NCBI GenBank assembly: GCA_000467715.1
Contig: AJFK01000576.1
Span: forward strand, 124,001 to 188,000
DNA: 64,000 nucleotides
Direction of reading: 5' to 3'
Source: Hysterium pulicare CBS 123377
Lineage: Eukaryota > Ascomycota > Dothideomycetes > Hysteriales > Hysteriaceae
The stretch's first letter is position 1. Each line of letters starts with the position of its first letter. The notes below the pieces were generated by a model. It did not search any database. It had not been told where the DNA came from and was given only the letters and a program-made list of their open reading frames with translations. The position numbers and the translations under genes were made by a program. This document shows positions 12,138 to 24,425 of the stretch, piece by piece.

Positions 12138-13375
12138 TATGTTGTTGTTCAGGCTCCCTTGGTTGCGCCTCCGATACCGCAAAGATGAGCGCGGGTTGGT
12201 GGGGTGCGAAAGATAACTTTGTTTAAAGAGAGCCTTCCGCGCGGGATCGGGAATGGGACAATGAGGTGGATTTAGGATGCGCTCGGCGCGCAAACATTGC
12301 AGAGAGCTACAGACGGCGAATGACTGTTCGCTTCTCTCGTATGAGGGGAGCTTGGGTTGCCAGATAGCCGTGCAGTTGAGCTGGGGCTTCGATGATCAAC
12401 GAGGGGCGTTTCGGTGTGGGCGCGACGTTTACTTAAGGCTGGCACTGGCTTCCGCAGCCTCTTTCTCTCTCATGAGTCAACAGCGCCGGCTCTCCCAAGA
12501 ACTCGATCAGCGGTGAGAAGAGAAGCTGGGATGGTCAAGCTGCTCTTCAAAGATCCCAATTGAGGACCGTTTCCTACCACCTCTCTGGAGGACGAGGATG
12601 TCTTGTCGAATAGAATCCCAGTACCAAGCTACTGGGAAAGCTATCATCAACCTGGAATCTACTGTGGTGAAATGTTTCGACACGAGTACGTAAAGTAGGT
12701 AATCCCACCATCTCTATCGCTCTCATTCAAACCAGGTTTGCCATTCATTTTCATTTCAGAACGGTAAAAGAGTAGTTCCATCTCATGATGCCTTGCTCTC
12801 TTGAATCGATCCTTAACAACCCGATTTATGAGACGGAAGCAGTCTCCCCAACGCTTATGAGCATGTTCCCAGCGATAAGCGCGAACAGAGCTGCAACATC
12901 AATAGGGAGAATGGCTGCGTAGGGATTGGCTATTACGTTGGTCAAATAGTTCAAACTCCAAAAATAATGATTATTTTTATAGTTTAGTTGCTACTAACCC
13001 AAATGGCTAATTCAGTGGCCGACAAAGGAATCACACGTAGGAGGCTTCGTGAGCCTTTGCTAAGATATTGAGTAATCCATATGGTCAATTTTGAAATGGC
13101 GGGAGCAGGCTATTCTCGGAAATATGGGTCACATCTATTGTCGACGGTTAGGGGGTGCCGGGTGATGTGATATTCAATTGCCTTTTTTGAATTCTCGTAT
13201 AGTTCTACTTCGCACGACCTGTCCAGTGAAGGCAATGGAAACACGATGCAGAAGCCGCCTTCATTCCTCAAACCCCTATGAAAGCTAGCACGAACCCAGG
13301 AGACAGCCGATAATGCACATGAACACCGATGCCCTTCCATTTTCAGCACCAACTCAAACCCGCTCTTCTACACAT
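12138..13375. other. Regulator upstream region and eL34 3' flank
   Basis: No supported gene. It contains the 5' region of the Zn(II)2Cys6 gene on the left and the 3' flank of eL34 on the right. Confidence 0.4.
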
Positions 13376-13968
13376 TTAGCGCTTCTTTTGCTGTGACTCC
13401 TTGAGCACCTTCTTCACGACTTTCTGCTCCTCAATCAGGAAAGCGCGCACGATCCTGTCTTGCACGCAGTTTGCGCATCGTGAACCACCATACGCACGCT
13501 GGACGGTCTTTTTTGGACGGCTGATGGTGGCGTATTCGCGAGGTCGGAGAGCTGGGATTCCGGGAAGCTTGGTGCCGCAGTCCTGAACCGGGTTATTAAT
13601 CGAACGTTTGCCTATCCTTGGTATCTTCCCAACTTACACCACACTTAGGAGCGGTTCCTTTCTTCTTGATGTGCAGGTAGCGGAGATGTCCTCCAGGAGT
13701 CTGACAACTCTTTAGTATTTCGTTCCCGTGCTCAGTCTCCTGGGTGGCAGAATCTGACCTTGATCTACAATGACAGTGATTAGCATTCCATCAACTATAC
13801 AACCATGTTGGGTGCGACTCACCACTCGGACATTCTGACTGCGGGTGGGGTATGGTGCTCTTCGGCGCTGCACATTTTATTAGCTTCGATATTCATCACG
13901 AAATTATAGTTGGACCTTATATGATCGAGAGAGTGGCGGCATACGTATGTAAGTCTGTTGGAAGGCAT
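13376..13968 (-). CDS. RPL34: 60S ribosomal protein eL34 (with 6-nt micro-exon)
   Basis: Five exons (13945-13968, 13823-13867, 13759-13764, 13638-13700, 13376-13582) give 114 residues of the large-subunit protein eL34. Family landmarks are all present: the basic N-terminus ([10 protein letters not shown]), [20 protein letters not shown], the zinc-ribbon cysteine pairs CGDC and CANC, and [13 protein letters not shown] near the end. Introns are 77, 58, 58 and 55 nt. Exon 3 is only ATCAAG (Ile-Lys), flanked by TTGTAG and GTCAGA; without it the conserved VIKTPGG segment would lose two residues but stay in frame. The GTCAGA donor is weaker than its neighbours, but intron 3 has a good TACTAAAG branch site. 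The gene is divergent from PRP8, about 600 bp between start codons. It is short and intron-rich, as fungal ribosomal protein genes often are. Confidence 0.93.
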
Positions 13969-14569
13969 TTTGACGGTATTCTCAAGGACTCGATTCAAAA
14001 CTTTTCTGAATGGATTGTTGTGAGCGACTGAGGTCGACGGGGCGGAAGACTAGGAGGAATGTTTGGGAGGTGGTACCTGTTTCTGATCGAATTTTGTCAG
14101 TGAATGCAGAGAATACTAAGCAATATCACAACTGAAGATATATCACTTACCACGGGGCCCTCTGAGCAGTCAATGAAGTCGAGGTTCGCTGTGGTTGTCG
14201 TCGACTGAATATCGCGAATCTTGGTGTTGTGTTCGTCGCTAAACGTTTTTCCGCCCGCTAAACTTAAAAGAGATGTGGCGCTTGAAGAGCTAAAACGCCA
14301 AGACATTTATCGCGAAAAGTCCATCAGTGAGCACGAAAGGTCATCGTCGCCACTATTTCCTACCCTCGCAGTAACTATCTCCATCAGGCGAGGTGAAAAA
14401 GGCGAGTGACCTCATTCTTTTATCTCTGCCTCGAGAGTCTGCATCAGTTTCATCCTTTCACGCGTGCTCTTGGGCGCGGTTTCAATGGGAGAGTTCTTTT
14501 TCGATTCGTCAGCATCAAGTACTCCTCCTTTTGAGCTTGCTGCCTAGTTCATCAACAACCTTCAAAGTC
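13969..14569. promoter_or_regulatory. Shared divergent promoter region of RPL34 and PRP8
   Basis: The 601 bp between the two ATG codons serve two housekeeping genes read in opposite directions. I see no motif I can name with confidence. An open frame extends upstream of PRP8 from 14393, but the family start is at 14570, so this part is probably leader. Confidence 0.5.
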
Positions 14570-17500
14570 ATGGACAGAGCACCTCCACCTCCACCAGGAT
14601 GGAATCCTCCTCCTCCTCCTCCGGGCGCTCCTCCGGGCATGTCTCTCGCGCCGCCACCTCCTGGATATCGACCGCCAGCCGATCCTCAAGTCGCGAAGTT
14701 TGCTCAGAAGAAAAAGGAATGGCTTCGTTACCAGCGACAACGATTTGGCGAGAAGCGAAAGGGTGGATTCGTCGAGACGCAGAAGGCCGATATGCCACCG
14801 GAGCATCTACGCAAAATCGTCAAAGATATTGGAGATGTGTCACAAAAGAAGTTCAGCAGCGACAAACGCAGCTACCTTGGAGCCTTGAAGTTCATGCCTC
14901 ATGCGGTCTTGAAGCTGCTTGAGAACATGCCCATGCCTTGGGAGAGTGCTCGAGAGGTCAAGGTACTTTATCACGTCAATGGCTGTTTAACTCTGGTCAA
15001 CGAAACTCCAAGGGTCATCGAGCCTGTATTCCATGCGCAATGGGCGACCATGTGGTTATGCATGCGTCGAGAAAAGAGTGATAGAAGACATTTTAAGAGG
15101 ATGAGGTTTCCACCCTTTGACGACGAAGAGCCACCGTTGTCATGGTCAGAAAATATTGAAGATGTCGAGCCTCTGGAGCCAATTCAATTGGAATTAGACG
15201 AGAACGAAGATGCGCCGGTATATGATTGGTTTTATGAGCATCGTCCATTGCTAGACACGCCACATGTCAACGGACCCAGTTACAAAGGGTGGAACCTCTC
15301 CCTTCCTCAGATGGCAACGCTATACCGACTGAGCCACCCATTGCTGAGCGATCTTGTCGATAAGAATTATTTTCATATGTTCGACCTAAACAGCATGTTC
15401 ACTGCTAAAGCCCTCAACGTCGCCATTCCAGGTGGACCACGCTTCGAACCCTTGTATAAAGATGTTGATCCTAACGATGAAGACTTTGGAGAGTTCAATG
15501 CTATCGATCGCATTATTTTCCGCGCCCCTATTCGTACCGAATACCGCGTCTCCTTCCCATATCTCTATAACTCGCTTCCTCGAAGCGTGAAGCTCTCATG
15601 GTACTCCTACCCACAAGTCGTTTATGTTCGTGCGGAAGATCCAAGTCTTCCTGCATTTTATTTCGATCCCGTCATCAACCCCATCTCGTCAAGGTCAGTC
15701 GCTCCTAAGAATCTCACAATCAGCCACGAAGATGAGATCTTTGGGAAGGGCAACGATGAGGACGATTTCGATGATTTCGAACTACCCGAGGAGGTTGAGC
15801 CATTCTTGGCTGATGAAGAACTCTATAATACCGAAACAGCCTCGGCTATTGCTCTTTGGTGGGCACCAAATCCGTTCGACAAGCGGTCCGGCAAGATGGT
15901 CCGGGCACAAGATGTTCCTTTGGTAAAGCAATGGTACTTGGAACATGTCCCGCAGGGTCAGCCTGTGAAGGTCCGGGTTTCATACCAAAAGCTTCTTAAG
16001 ACGTACGTGCTCAACGACTTGCACAAGAAGGGCCCGAAGGCGCAGAATAAGCAAAGCTTGATGCGCACCCTCAAGACCACAAAGTTCTTCCAGCAGACTA
16101 CCATTGATTGGGTCGAAGCCGGCCTTCAAGTCTGCAGACAGGGCTTCAATATGCTTAATCTTTTGATTCACCGAAAGAATCTGACCTACCTGCACCTTGA
16201 CTACAACTTTAACTTGAAGCCGATTAAAACTCTTACCACGAAAGAGCGGAAGAAGTCTCGTTTCGGAAACGCTTTCCATCTCATGCGGGAGATTCTGCGG
16301 TTGACGAAACTCATTGTCGATGCACAAGTTCAATATCGACTTGGCAACATTGATGCCTTCCAACTTGCTGATGGTATCTTGTATGCTTTTAACCATGTTG
16401 GACAGTTGACCGGTATGTACCGTTACAAGTACAAACTCATGCATCAGATTCGATCTTGCAAGGATCTTAAGCATTTGATTTACTACCGTTTCAATTCTGG
16501 ACCCGTTGGAAAGGGCCCTGGATGTGGTTTCTGGGCACCAGCGTGGAGAGTCTGGCTTTTCTTCATGCGAGGTATCATTCCTCTCCTTGAGCGGTGGCTT
16601 GGCAATCTGTTGTCTCGTCAATTTGAAGGACGACATAGCAAGGGAGTTGCGAAAACTGTGACCAAGCAACGTGTGGAATCTCACTTCGATCTCGAACTCC
16701 GTGCTGCCGTCATGACCGACCTCATGGACATGATGCCCGAAGGCATCAAACAGAACAAAGTCAACACAGTTCTTCAACACTTGTCAGAAGCCTGGCGATG
16801 CTGGAAGAGTAACATCCCATGGAAAGTGCCTGGTCTCCCCGCCCCAATCGAGAACATTATTCTTCGGTACGTCAAGAGCAAAGCTGATTGGTGGATTTCG
16901 GTCGCCCATTACAACCGTGAGAGAATTCGAAGAGGTGCTACTGTTGACAAGACGGTGGCAAAGAAGAACTTGGGCCGATTGACTCGACTTTGGCTGAAGG
17001 CCGAGCAAGAGAGGCAACACAACTACATGAAGGACGGCCCATATGTTTCATCAGAGGAAGCCGTTGCCATCTACACAACGACTGTGCACTGGCTGGAGTC
17101 GAGAAAGTTCCAACCAATTCCTTTCCCTAGCGTCTCCTACAAGCACGATACGAAAATTCTTATTCTTGCACTCGAACGACTACGGGAAGCTTACTCTGTT
17201 AAAGGGCGTCTCAACCAGAGTCAACGAGAAGAACTAGCTCTTATTGAGCAGGCTTACGACTCACCTGGAACTACGTTGGCGAGGATCAAGCGCTTCCTGT
17301 TAACCCAGCGAGCTTTCAAGGAAGTTGGCATCGACATGAACGACAACTACAGCAACATCAATCCTGTTTACGACATCGAGCCCATGGAAAAGATTACCGA
17401 TGCCTATCTTGACCAGTATCTTTGGTACCAAGCTGATCAGCGCCATCTGTTCCCTGCATGGATCAAACCGTCTGATTCTGAAGTCCCTCCTCTACTAACT

Positions 17501-20500
17501 TACAAATGGGCTCAAGGTATCAACAATCTTGACAAGGTCTGGGAATACCAGGATGGCGAATGCAACGTCATGATCGAAACTCAGCTGTCAAAGGTGTACG
17601 AAAAGATCGATCTTACACTGCTTAATCGACTCCTTCGTCTGATCATGGATCACAATCTTGCCGATTACATTACATCTAAGAACAATGTACAACTGAACTA
17701 TAAGGACATGAATCATACAAACAGCTATGGCATGATTCGCGGTCTACAGTTCTCTGGCTTTGTCTTCCAATACTATGGACTTGTCATCGACCTGCTTCTC
17801 CTTGGTCTCCAACGAGCGAGCGAGATTGCCGGCCCACCTCAGAGTCCCAATGATTTCTTGCAGTTCAGGGATCGGCCAACTGAGACGAGGCATCCAATTC
17901 GTTTATACACTAGGTACATTGACCGTATCTGGGTGTTCTTCAGGTTTAACGCCGATGAGTCACGGGATCTAATCCAACGATTTTTGACTGAACAACCTGA
18001 TCCGAACTTCGAAAATGTCATCGGATACCGTAACAAGAAATGCTGGCCACGCGATTCACGTATGCGACTCATGCGCCATGATGTCAATCTTGGCAGAGCC
18101 GTGTTTTGGGATCTCAAGAATCGTCTTCCACGATCCGTCACAACGATAGAGTGGGATGACACTTTTGCCAGTGTGTACAGCCGAGACAATCCCAATCTCC
18201 TTTTCTCGATGTGCGGTTTCGAGGTCCGTATCCTCCCTAAGATCCGCAATTTGACCGAGGAATTTCCTGTCAAGGACAGTGTGTGGTCTCTTGTGGATAA
18301 CACTACTAAGGAGCGGACCGCGCACGCCTTCTTGCAAGTCACGGAGGAAGATATTCAGAAGTTCAATAACCGTATCAGGCAGATTTTGATGTCGTCTGGT
18401 TCAACAACTTTCACCAAGATCGCCAACAAGTGGAACACCAGCTTAATCGCGTTGTTCACCTACTACCGTGAAGCTGCAGTTTCCACTATCAATCTGCTTG
18501 ACACTATCGTCAAATGCGAGACTAAAATTCAGACGAGAGTCAAGATCGGCTTGAATTCCAAGATGCCTTCCCGTTTCCCGCCTGCGGTGTTCTATACGCC
18601 TAAGGAACTAGGTGGTTTGGGGATGATTTCTGGGTCACATATACTCATACCTACTAGTGACAAGCGCTGGTCCAAGCAGACAGATACTGGAGTGACACAT
18701 TATCGTGCTGGTATGTCTCATGATGAAGAGACCCTCATTCCCAACATTTTCAGGTACATAATCCCTTGGGAATCAGAGTTTGTTGACTCTCAGCGAGTAT
18801 GGATGGAATACTCTCAGAAGCGTCAAGAAGCCAACCAACAGAACCGCCGTCTGACCCTCGAAGATCTCGAAGATAGTTGGGACCGTGGCCTGCCACGTAT
18901 CAATACGCTCTTCCAAAAGGACCGAAGCACCCTCAGCTTCGACAAAGGTTTTCGAGCACGCACTGAATTTAAGATTTACCAGCACATGAAGAGTAATCCT
19001 TTCTGGTGGACGAGTCAGCGACACGATGGTAAACTGTGGAACCTGAATGCCTACCGAACCGATGTTATTCAAGCACTTGGCGGTGTTGAGACTATCCTTG
19101 AGCATACGCTGTTCAAGGCCACTGCATTCCCATCTTGGGAAGGTCTCTTCTGGGAGAGGGCCAGCGGATTTGAAGGTGATTGTTTTTTTTTACTTCCCCC
19201 TATGTGTTTACTACCCAAATTCCACTTAAGTGGTGTCTCAAAAGCGGTCTCTGGCAGTATCAGACCTACACTCTCTTGCCTTTCCCCTTTCCCCTTTCCC
19301 CTCCCGGCCTTCTTGGCCTCCACCTCCTGCATACTAAGGCACTCCATCCTTTTTCCACAACCCTAGCATTTCGACCTTCTTTTCAAGTCCCGGTCTTTGT
19401 ACTTTCGCCTTTTTTGAAGTTCATGCTAACTGTTGTCATAATCTAGAGTCGATGAAGTTCAAGAAACTCACCAACGCCCAGCGATCCGGTCTCAACCAGA
19501 TTCCCAATCGTCGGTTCACTTTGTGGTGGTCTCCAACCATCAACCGTGCCAATGTCTACGTTGGTTTCCAGGTGCAACTTGATTTGACGGGTATTTTCTT
19601 GCACGGCAAGATCCCAACGCTTAAGATCTCTCTGATTCAGATCTTCCGAGCCCATTTATGGCAGAAGATTCACGAGTCCGTGGTCATGGACTTATGTCAG
19701 GTGTTCGATCAAGAGCTGGAGGCTCTTGGCATTGAGACCGTTCAGAAGGAGACAATCCATCCAAGAAAGTCTTACAAGATGAACAGCTCTTGTGCAGATA
19801 TCCTGCTTTTTGCAAGTCACAAGTGGAGCGTCTCTCCACCATCCCTACTCTACGATACAAAGGACTCCATGAGCGCAACCACGACGAACAAATTCTGGGT
19901 CGATGTGCAGCTTCGCTATGGTGATTACGACTCCCACGATATCGAGCGCTATGTCCGTGCAAAATACCTTGACTACACAACAGACAGCATGAGCATCTAT
20001 CCTTCTGCAACTGGATTGATGATTGGTATTGATCTTGCTTATAACCTCTACTCAGCCTACGGACAGTACTTCCCAGGTCTTAAGCAGCTTATTCAACAGG
20101 CTATGGCTAAGGTTATGAAGGCCAACCCCGCTCTTTACGTACTCCGTGAGCGTATCCGAAAAGGCCTGCAGCTGTATGCTTCTGAGAGTAACCAAGAGTT
20201 TTTGAACTCACAGAACTACTCTGAGCTATTCAGCAACCAAGTCCAGCTGTTTATTGACGATACCAACGTTTACCGGGTCACGATCCACAAGACTTTTGAA
20301 GGCAATTTGACCACTAAGCCTATCAATGGAGCTATTTTCATTTTCAACCCTAGGACAGGACAACTGTTCTTGAAGATCATCCACACTAGTGTTTGGGCGG
20401 GTCAGAAACGTCTTGGTCAATTGGCCAAATGGAAAACAGCGGAGGAAGTGGCAGCCCTTATTCGATCACTGCCAGTTGAAGAACAGCCGAAGCAACTGAT

Positions 20501-21932
20501 CGTCACCCGCAAAGGATTATTAGATCCCTTGGAAGTTCACCTGCTCGACTTCCCCAATATCTCCATCCGTGCCTCGGAGCTGCAACTCCCCTTCCAGGCT
20601 GCTATGAAGGTTGAAAAACTGGGTGACATGATTCTGCGAGCCACCGAACCGCAGATGGTCCTCTTCAATCTTTACGACGAGTGGCTAAAGTCGATCTCCT
20701 CGTACACCGCATTCTCTCGTCTTATTTTGATCCTACGTGCCTTACATGTCAATCAAGACAAGACAAAATTACTTCTACGACCAGACAAGACAGTGATTAC
20801 GCAGGAGCACCACATCTGGCCTACGCTATCAGATGATGACTGGATCAAGGTTGAGACGCAACTGCGTGATCTCATTCTCAATGACTATGGCAAGAAGAAC
20901 AATGTCAACACTTCGTCATTGACGCAAAGCGAAGTTAGGGACATCATTCTTGGTATGGAAATATCGGCACCGTCGATGCAGCGTCAACAAGCAGCCGAAA
21001 TCGAGAAGCAGCAACAGGAACAGCAACAATTGACAGCCGTGACGACCAAAACCCAGAACGTTCACGGTGAAGACATCATTGTTACGACAACCTCGCAATA
21101 TGAACAGGCTTCCTTTGCTTCAAAGACCGAATGGCGCACTCGAGCAATCGCCACCTCCAATCTTCGCACCCGCTCAAACAACATTTACATTAACCCCGAG
21201 GGTGTCAAAGAAGAAGATCACTTCACCTACGTCATGCCGAAGAACATCCTCAAACGATTCATCACCATTGCCGATCTGCGCGTGCAAGTCGCAGGGTACC
21301 TATACGGTAAATCGCCCCCCGGCGATCAAGGAGCTCAAATAAAGGAAATATGCACCGTTGTTATGGTTCCGCAAGTCGGCAACACGCGAGATGTCCAACT
21401 ACCTCGAGAATTGCCCCAGCACGAGTACCTCGAGAACTTAGAGCCTTTAGGTATTATCCATACTGTGAGCGGAAATGAGCCCCCTTACATGCAGGCGAGC
21501 GACGTCACTCAGCACGCCAGATTGATGCAAGCACACTCGAACTGGGACAGGAAAACGGTCTCGATGACGGTATCCTTCACACCTGGTTCCGTGTCTCTCG
21601 CTGCCTGGGCCCTGACTCCAAATGGCTATAAATGGGGTGCCGAGAATAGGGATACACTCTCTGATAACCCCGCTGGATTCTCTACCTCTTTCGGCGAAAA
21701 GTGTCAGTTATTACTTTCCGACAAGATCAGAGGGTATTTCCTCGTGCCAGAGACTGGAGTGTGGAATTACAGTTTCATGGGAAGTAGCTTCGGCACTGTG
21801 GAGAAGAAACCTGTTTGGGTCAAGATGGACACCCCTGCGAGGTTCTATGATGGTATACATAGGCCGTTGCATTTCATGAACTTCGCGGAGTTGGAGGATG
21901 TGTGGGTTGACAGGGAAAATAATTTTGAGTGA
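14570..21932 (+). CDS. PRP8: Pre-mRNA-splicing factor PRP8 (U5 snRNP core)
   Basis: Exons 14570-19175 and 19447-21932 encode 2363 residues, close to human PRPF8 (2335). PRP8 is the central scaffold of the spliceosome, cradling U5, U6 and the splice sites in the nucleus. In order I recognise a Pro-rich N-terminus ([17 protein letters not shown]), the PRO8NT/PROCN region, the reverse-transcriptase-like core with U5/U6 RNA-binding segments, the RNase H-like domain IV and a C-terminal Jab1/MPN domain. Near-identity to the human protein runs through blocks such as [18 protein letters not shown] and [10 protein letters not shown]. The single intron is 271 nt, long for this window, pyrimidine-rich, with a GCTAAC branch site. 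It splits the Glu-Glu pair of SGFEESM, a few codons after the site where many fungi carry the PRP8 intein; no intein is present. The ATG at 14570 begins the conserved Pro-rich start, although the frame is open upstream. Confidence 0.97.
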
Positions 21933-22782
21933 GTGGAATGGTAAACTATGGAGAAAGATAACGGATAGTGGAGGTTTGGCGTCATATGCTAGGAAATGGG
22001 TGCATGGAGGTCACGGCTTTGGCGTTTCGGTGGTCCTCTACCCCATGACAGAGATTGAATGTGTTACTGCTCGTGTCTTTATAATTTCAATTCTGGTGGA
22101 TGAATCTTTTCATTTCTGAGATGTATAACACAGTACGTAGTTTCGTGGCAATGAGATAAAATAAAGGTTGAGATGTGTGGAATTGCTAGAAGAGGAATGG
22201 TCGGAGCGGCATTCGGTCCTAAACACCTGCATCTCCTCTGGACGACCCCAGTTTACCTGGACTATGTCGTTTGAAAATGCCACATCAGAGCAAGACAGCC
22301 AAGGCCCAAGAACCTAGAGTGCTTCTTCTTAAAAAACAACCCCTTAAGACTCCTACTACTCCGCTAAGCTCCTCGCACACCGAGTGCTCGTCATCTAAGG
22401 GCGACCTTCCATTCAGCTTACAGCGGAACGAGCGGGAGGGAAAAGGTGAGATTACCGAAGGAAACATCTTCAACATGGGAATTAATTTAGTAACCAGTCA
22501 CAACATTCAATGCACTGCTGATATTCTCACCCTTTCTCGAACCTCAGGTGATGGAAAGGAGGGTCATCGCGGGAAAGCAAAAGGAAAGGGCGTAGGGCGG
22601 AGATTGAAAGAGAGTGATCCCTCTGGGACTCGCTACTCAAGCCCCGAGTACAGCTCCGTATTTCAGTCGTCAGCTCGATGATGAGTCATGCGTCTTCCAG
22701 CAAGCTGTTGATATTCAATCAGATCCGCATATCTTCTTCAAGTGCCAGAAGTTAAAATCCGGTCTGGAGCGACGACAAAATT
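21933..22782. other. PRP8 3' flank and upstream region of beta-lactamase-like gene
   Basis: No convincing gene. A 136-codon open frame at 22271-22681 on the plus strand is rich in Lys, Ser and Gly with no family features; I treat it as unsupported. Confidence 0.4.
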
Positions 22783-24425
22783 ATGGCCACGGGAAGTGAA
22801 GATCCTCTTTCGGTAGGCGATTCTGAGGCCTTTATGGAGTTCAAACAAAGTGTAGAAGAAATGATGAAATCCTGGAAAGTCCCTGGCATGGCAATTGCAA
22901 TAATCACTGGATCTCGAGTGTCAAAGCATGTATGAATTTACACCAACCCCAATGAAGTGAGTTGTACTAATTGTATTCGCAGGGATTTGGAGTCGCACAG
23001 TTTGAAGATGGGAACCAGCCGAAGAAGGATGTTACAGCTGAGACGCTGTTTGACTGTGCTAGCATGTCTAAGTCATTTACTTCTGCCGCGACAGCCTTAC
23101 TGGTAGACGATGCAGAGCTACCTCATGTGAGGTGGGGAACTCCAGTGTCACAGATTTTGAACGATTTCGTACTTCCAGACCCCTCATACACGGAGCAAGT
23201 CTCTATTGAAGATATCTTGAGCCATCGTAGCGGTATGCCAGGGTTTGTATAGCCGAGCAGTCTATGTACAAAGCACCTTCAGATGCTAATCTTTTCCTGT
23301 AGTCACGATGCCTCTTATTTAGGAAAGAATGCCAAATTTCCAGACGACGCTTATTCGGTAACTCGGAACCTTCGTAACTTGCCCCTGAGTCGGCCATTAC
23401 GAACTGCATATCAATATTGCAACATGATGTATACAGTCGCAAGTTGTCTTGTCGAAAAAATCAGCAAAATATCCTTCGATTCACTCCTCCAGGACAAAAT
23501 CTGGCGGCCGCGGAACATGATGGACACTTTTCTTGGAATAAACCAGGTCCCCCAAAACAAGCGGTCGCATCTGGCCAAAGGTTATCAATGGAATGGAAAT
23601 GAAGCAAAGTATGACGAGGTTCCTTGCGTTGACGAACCGGAAGGCCGAGGGGCGGGCTCGGTGTTCAGCAGCGTATCTGACATGGCGACTTGGATAAGTA
23701 CTATGTTGGAAAAGACATTGCCACTATCGCCACAAAACCAAGAAGAACTCTTCAAGCCCAGGATACTCATTGAGGAAGAAGGGGAAAACGTACCCTACCT
23801 CAGTCCTGCGTTCTACGCGCTAGGTTGGGCAGTGCAGTACTATCATGGCCAGACCATTGTGAAGCATGACGGACTAGTTAGCGGATTTTCTGGCCGTATG
23901 CTTTTTCTTCCCATGAAAAACTGGGGAGTCGTACTCCTAGGCAATTCGGAAGGAGCCAGCGAGGTTGCAGCGGAACTCTCCTGGTATTTGATCGATGAAG
24001 TCTTGGGCATTCCCCCGTCGCAGAGATGGGACTGGCATCACCATTTGGCGCAGCAAGTTGAAGAAGATGAAAAGCCGACTTCGTGGAACGAACTCTTTCC
24101 GGAACTTCGAGAAAGGGAAGATAAGAATCGTGAGATCCCTTCCACTTTCGCTGGCACCTACACACATCCCGGTTATCACACTATTCTGGCCAAGCACCAT
24201 GGTTCGCATCTTGAAATAGACGCGTCAGATCGATCTTTCGGGTTCAAGATAACGATCTCTGAACGAGTGTGCGAGAATTGGTACGTTGCAGAATTGATCG
24301 ATAGCATCTCTGGGGGAAAGGAGACTATGAGAGCGCAATTTGAGGTGGAGGACGGCATTGCTAAACGCCTTGGGTTGGGGATATGCGAGGAGCTTGGAGA
24401 ACTTATCTGGTTCGATAAGATCTGA
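22783..24425 (+). CDS. Serine beta-lactamase-like protein (class C/esterase family)
   Basis: Exons 22783-22929, 22983-23242 and 23303-24425 encode 509 residues. The beta-lactamase/penicillin-binding-protein-like hydrolase domain covers about residues 20-370. The nucleophile motif is S76-x-x-K79 (SMSK) and the second motif is Y174-C-N176. A KHDG segment with a following Gly-rich strand stands where KTG lies in bacterial enzymes, as is common in eukaryotic relatives. The C-terminal part (about 390-509) is a lipocalin-like beta region often fused to these proteins. Fungal members include esterases, transacylases and hydrolases of secondary metabolism; no signal peptide is seen, so it is probably intracellular. 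The second intron uses a GTTTGT donor, which is non-consensus but restores the conserved HRSGMPGHD. The exact reaction is not known. Confidence 0.87.

Noticed and set aside
14393-14569. 59 extra codons in frame before the PRP8 start
   Set aside because: The conserved Pro-rich N-terminus starts at 14570; the extra part has no likeness to PRP8.
14570-21932. Search for a PRP8 intein
   Set aside because: The extein is continuous except for a normal 271-nt intron with stops; no intein splicing blocks are present.
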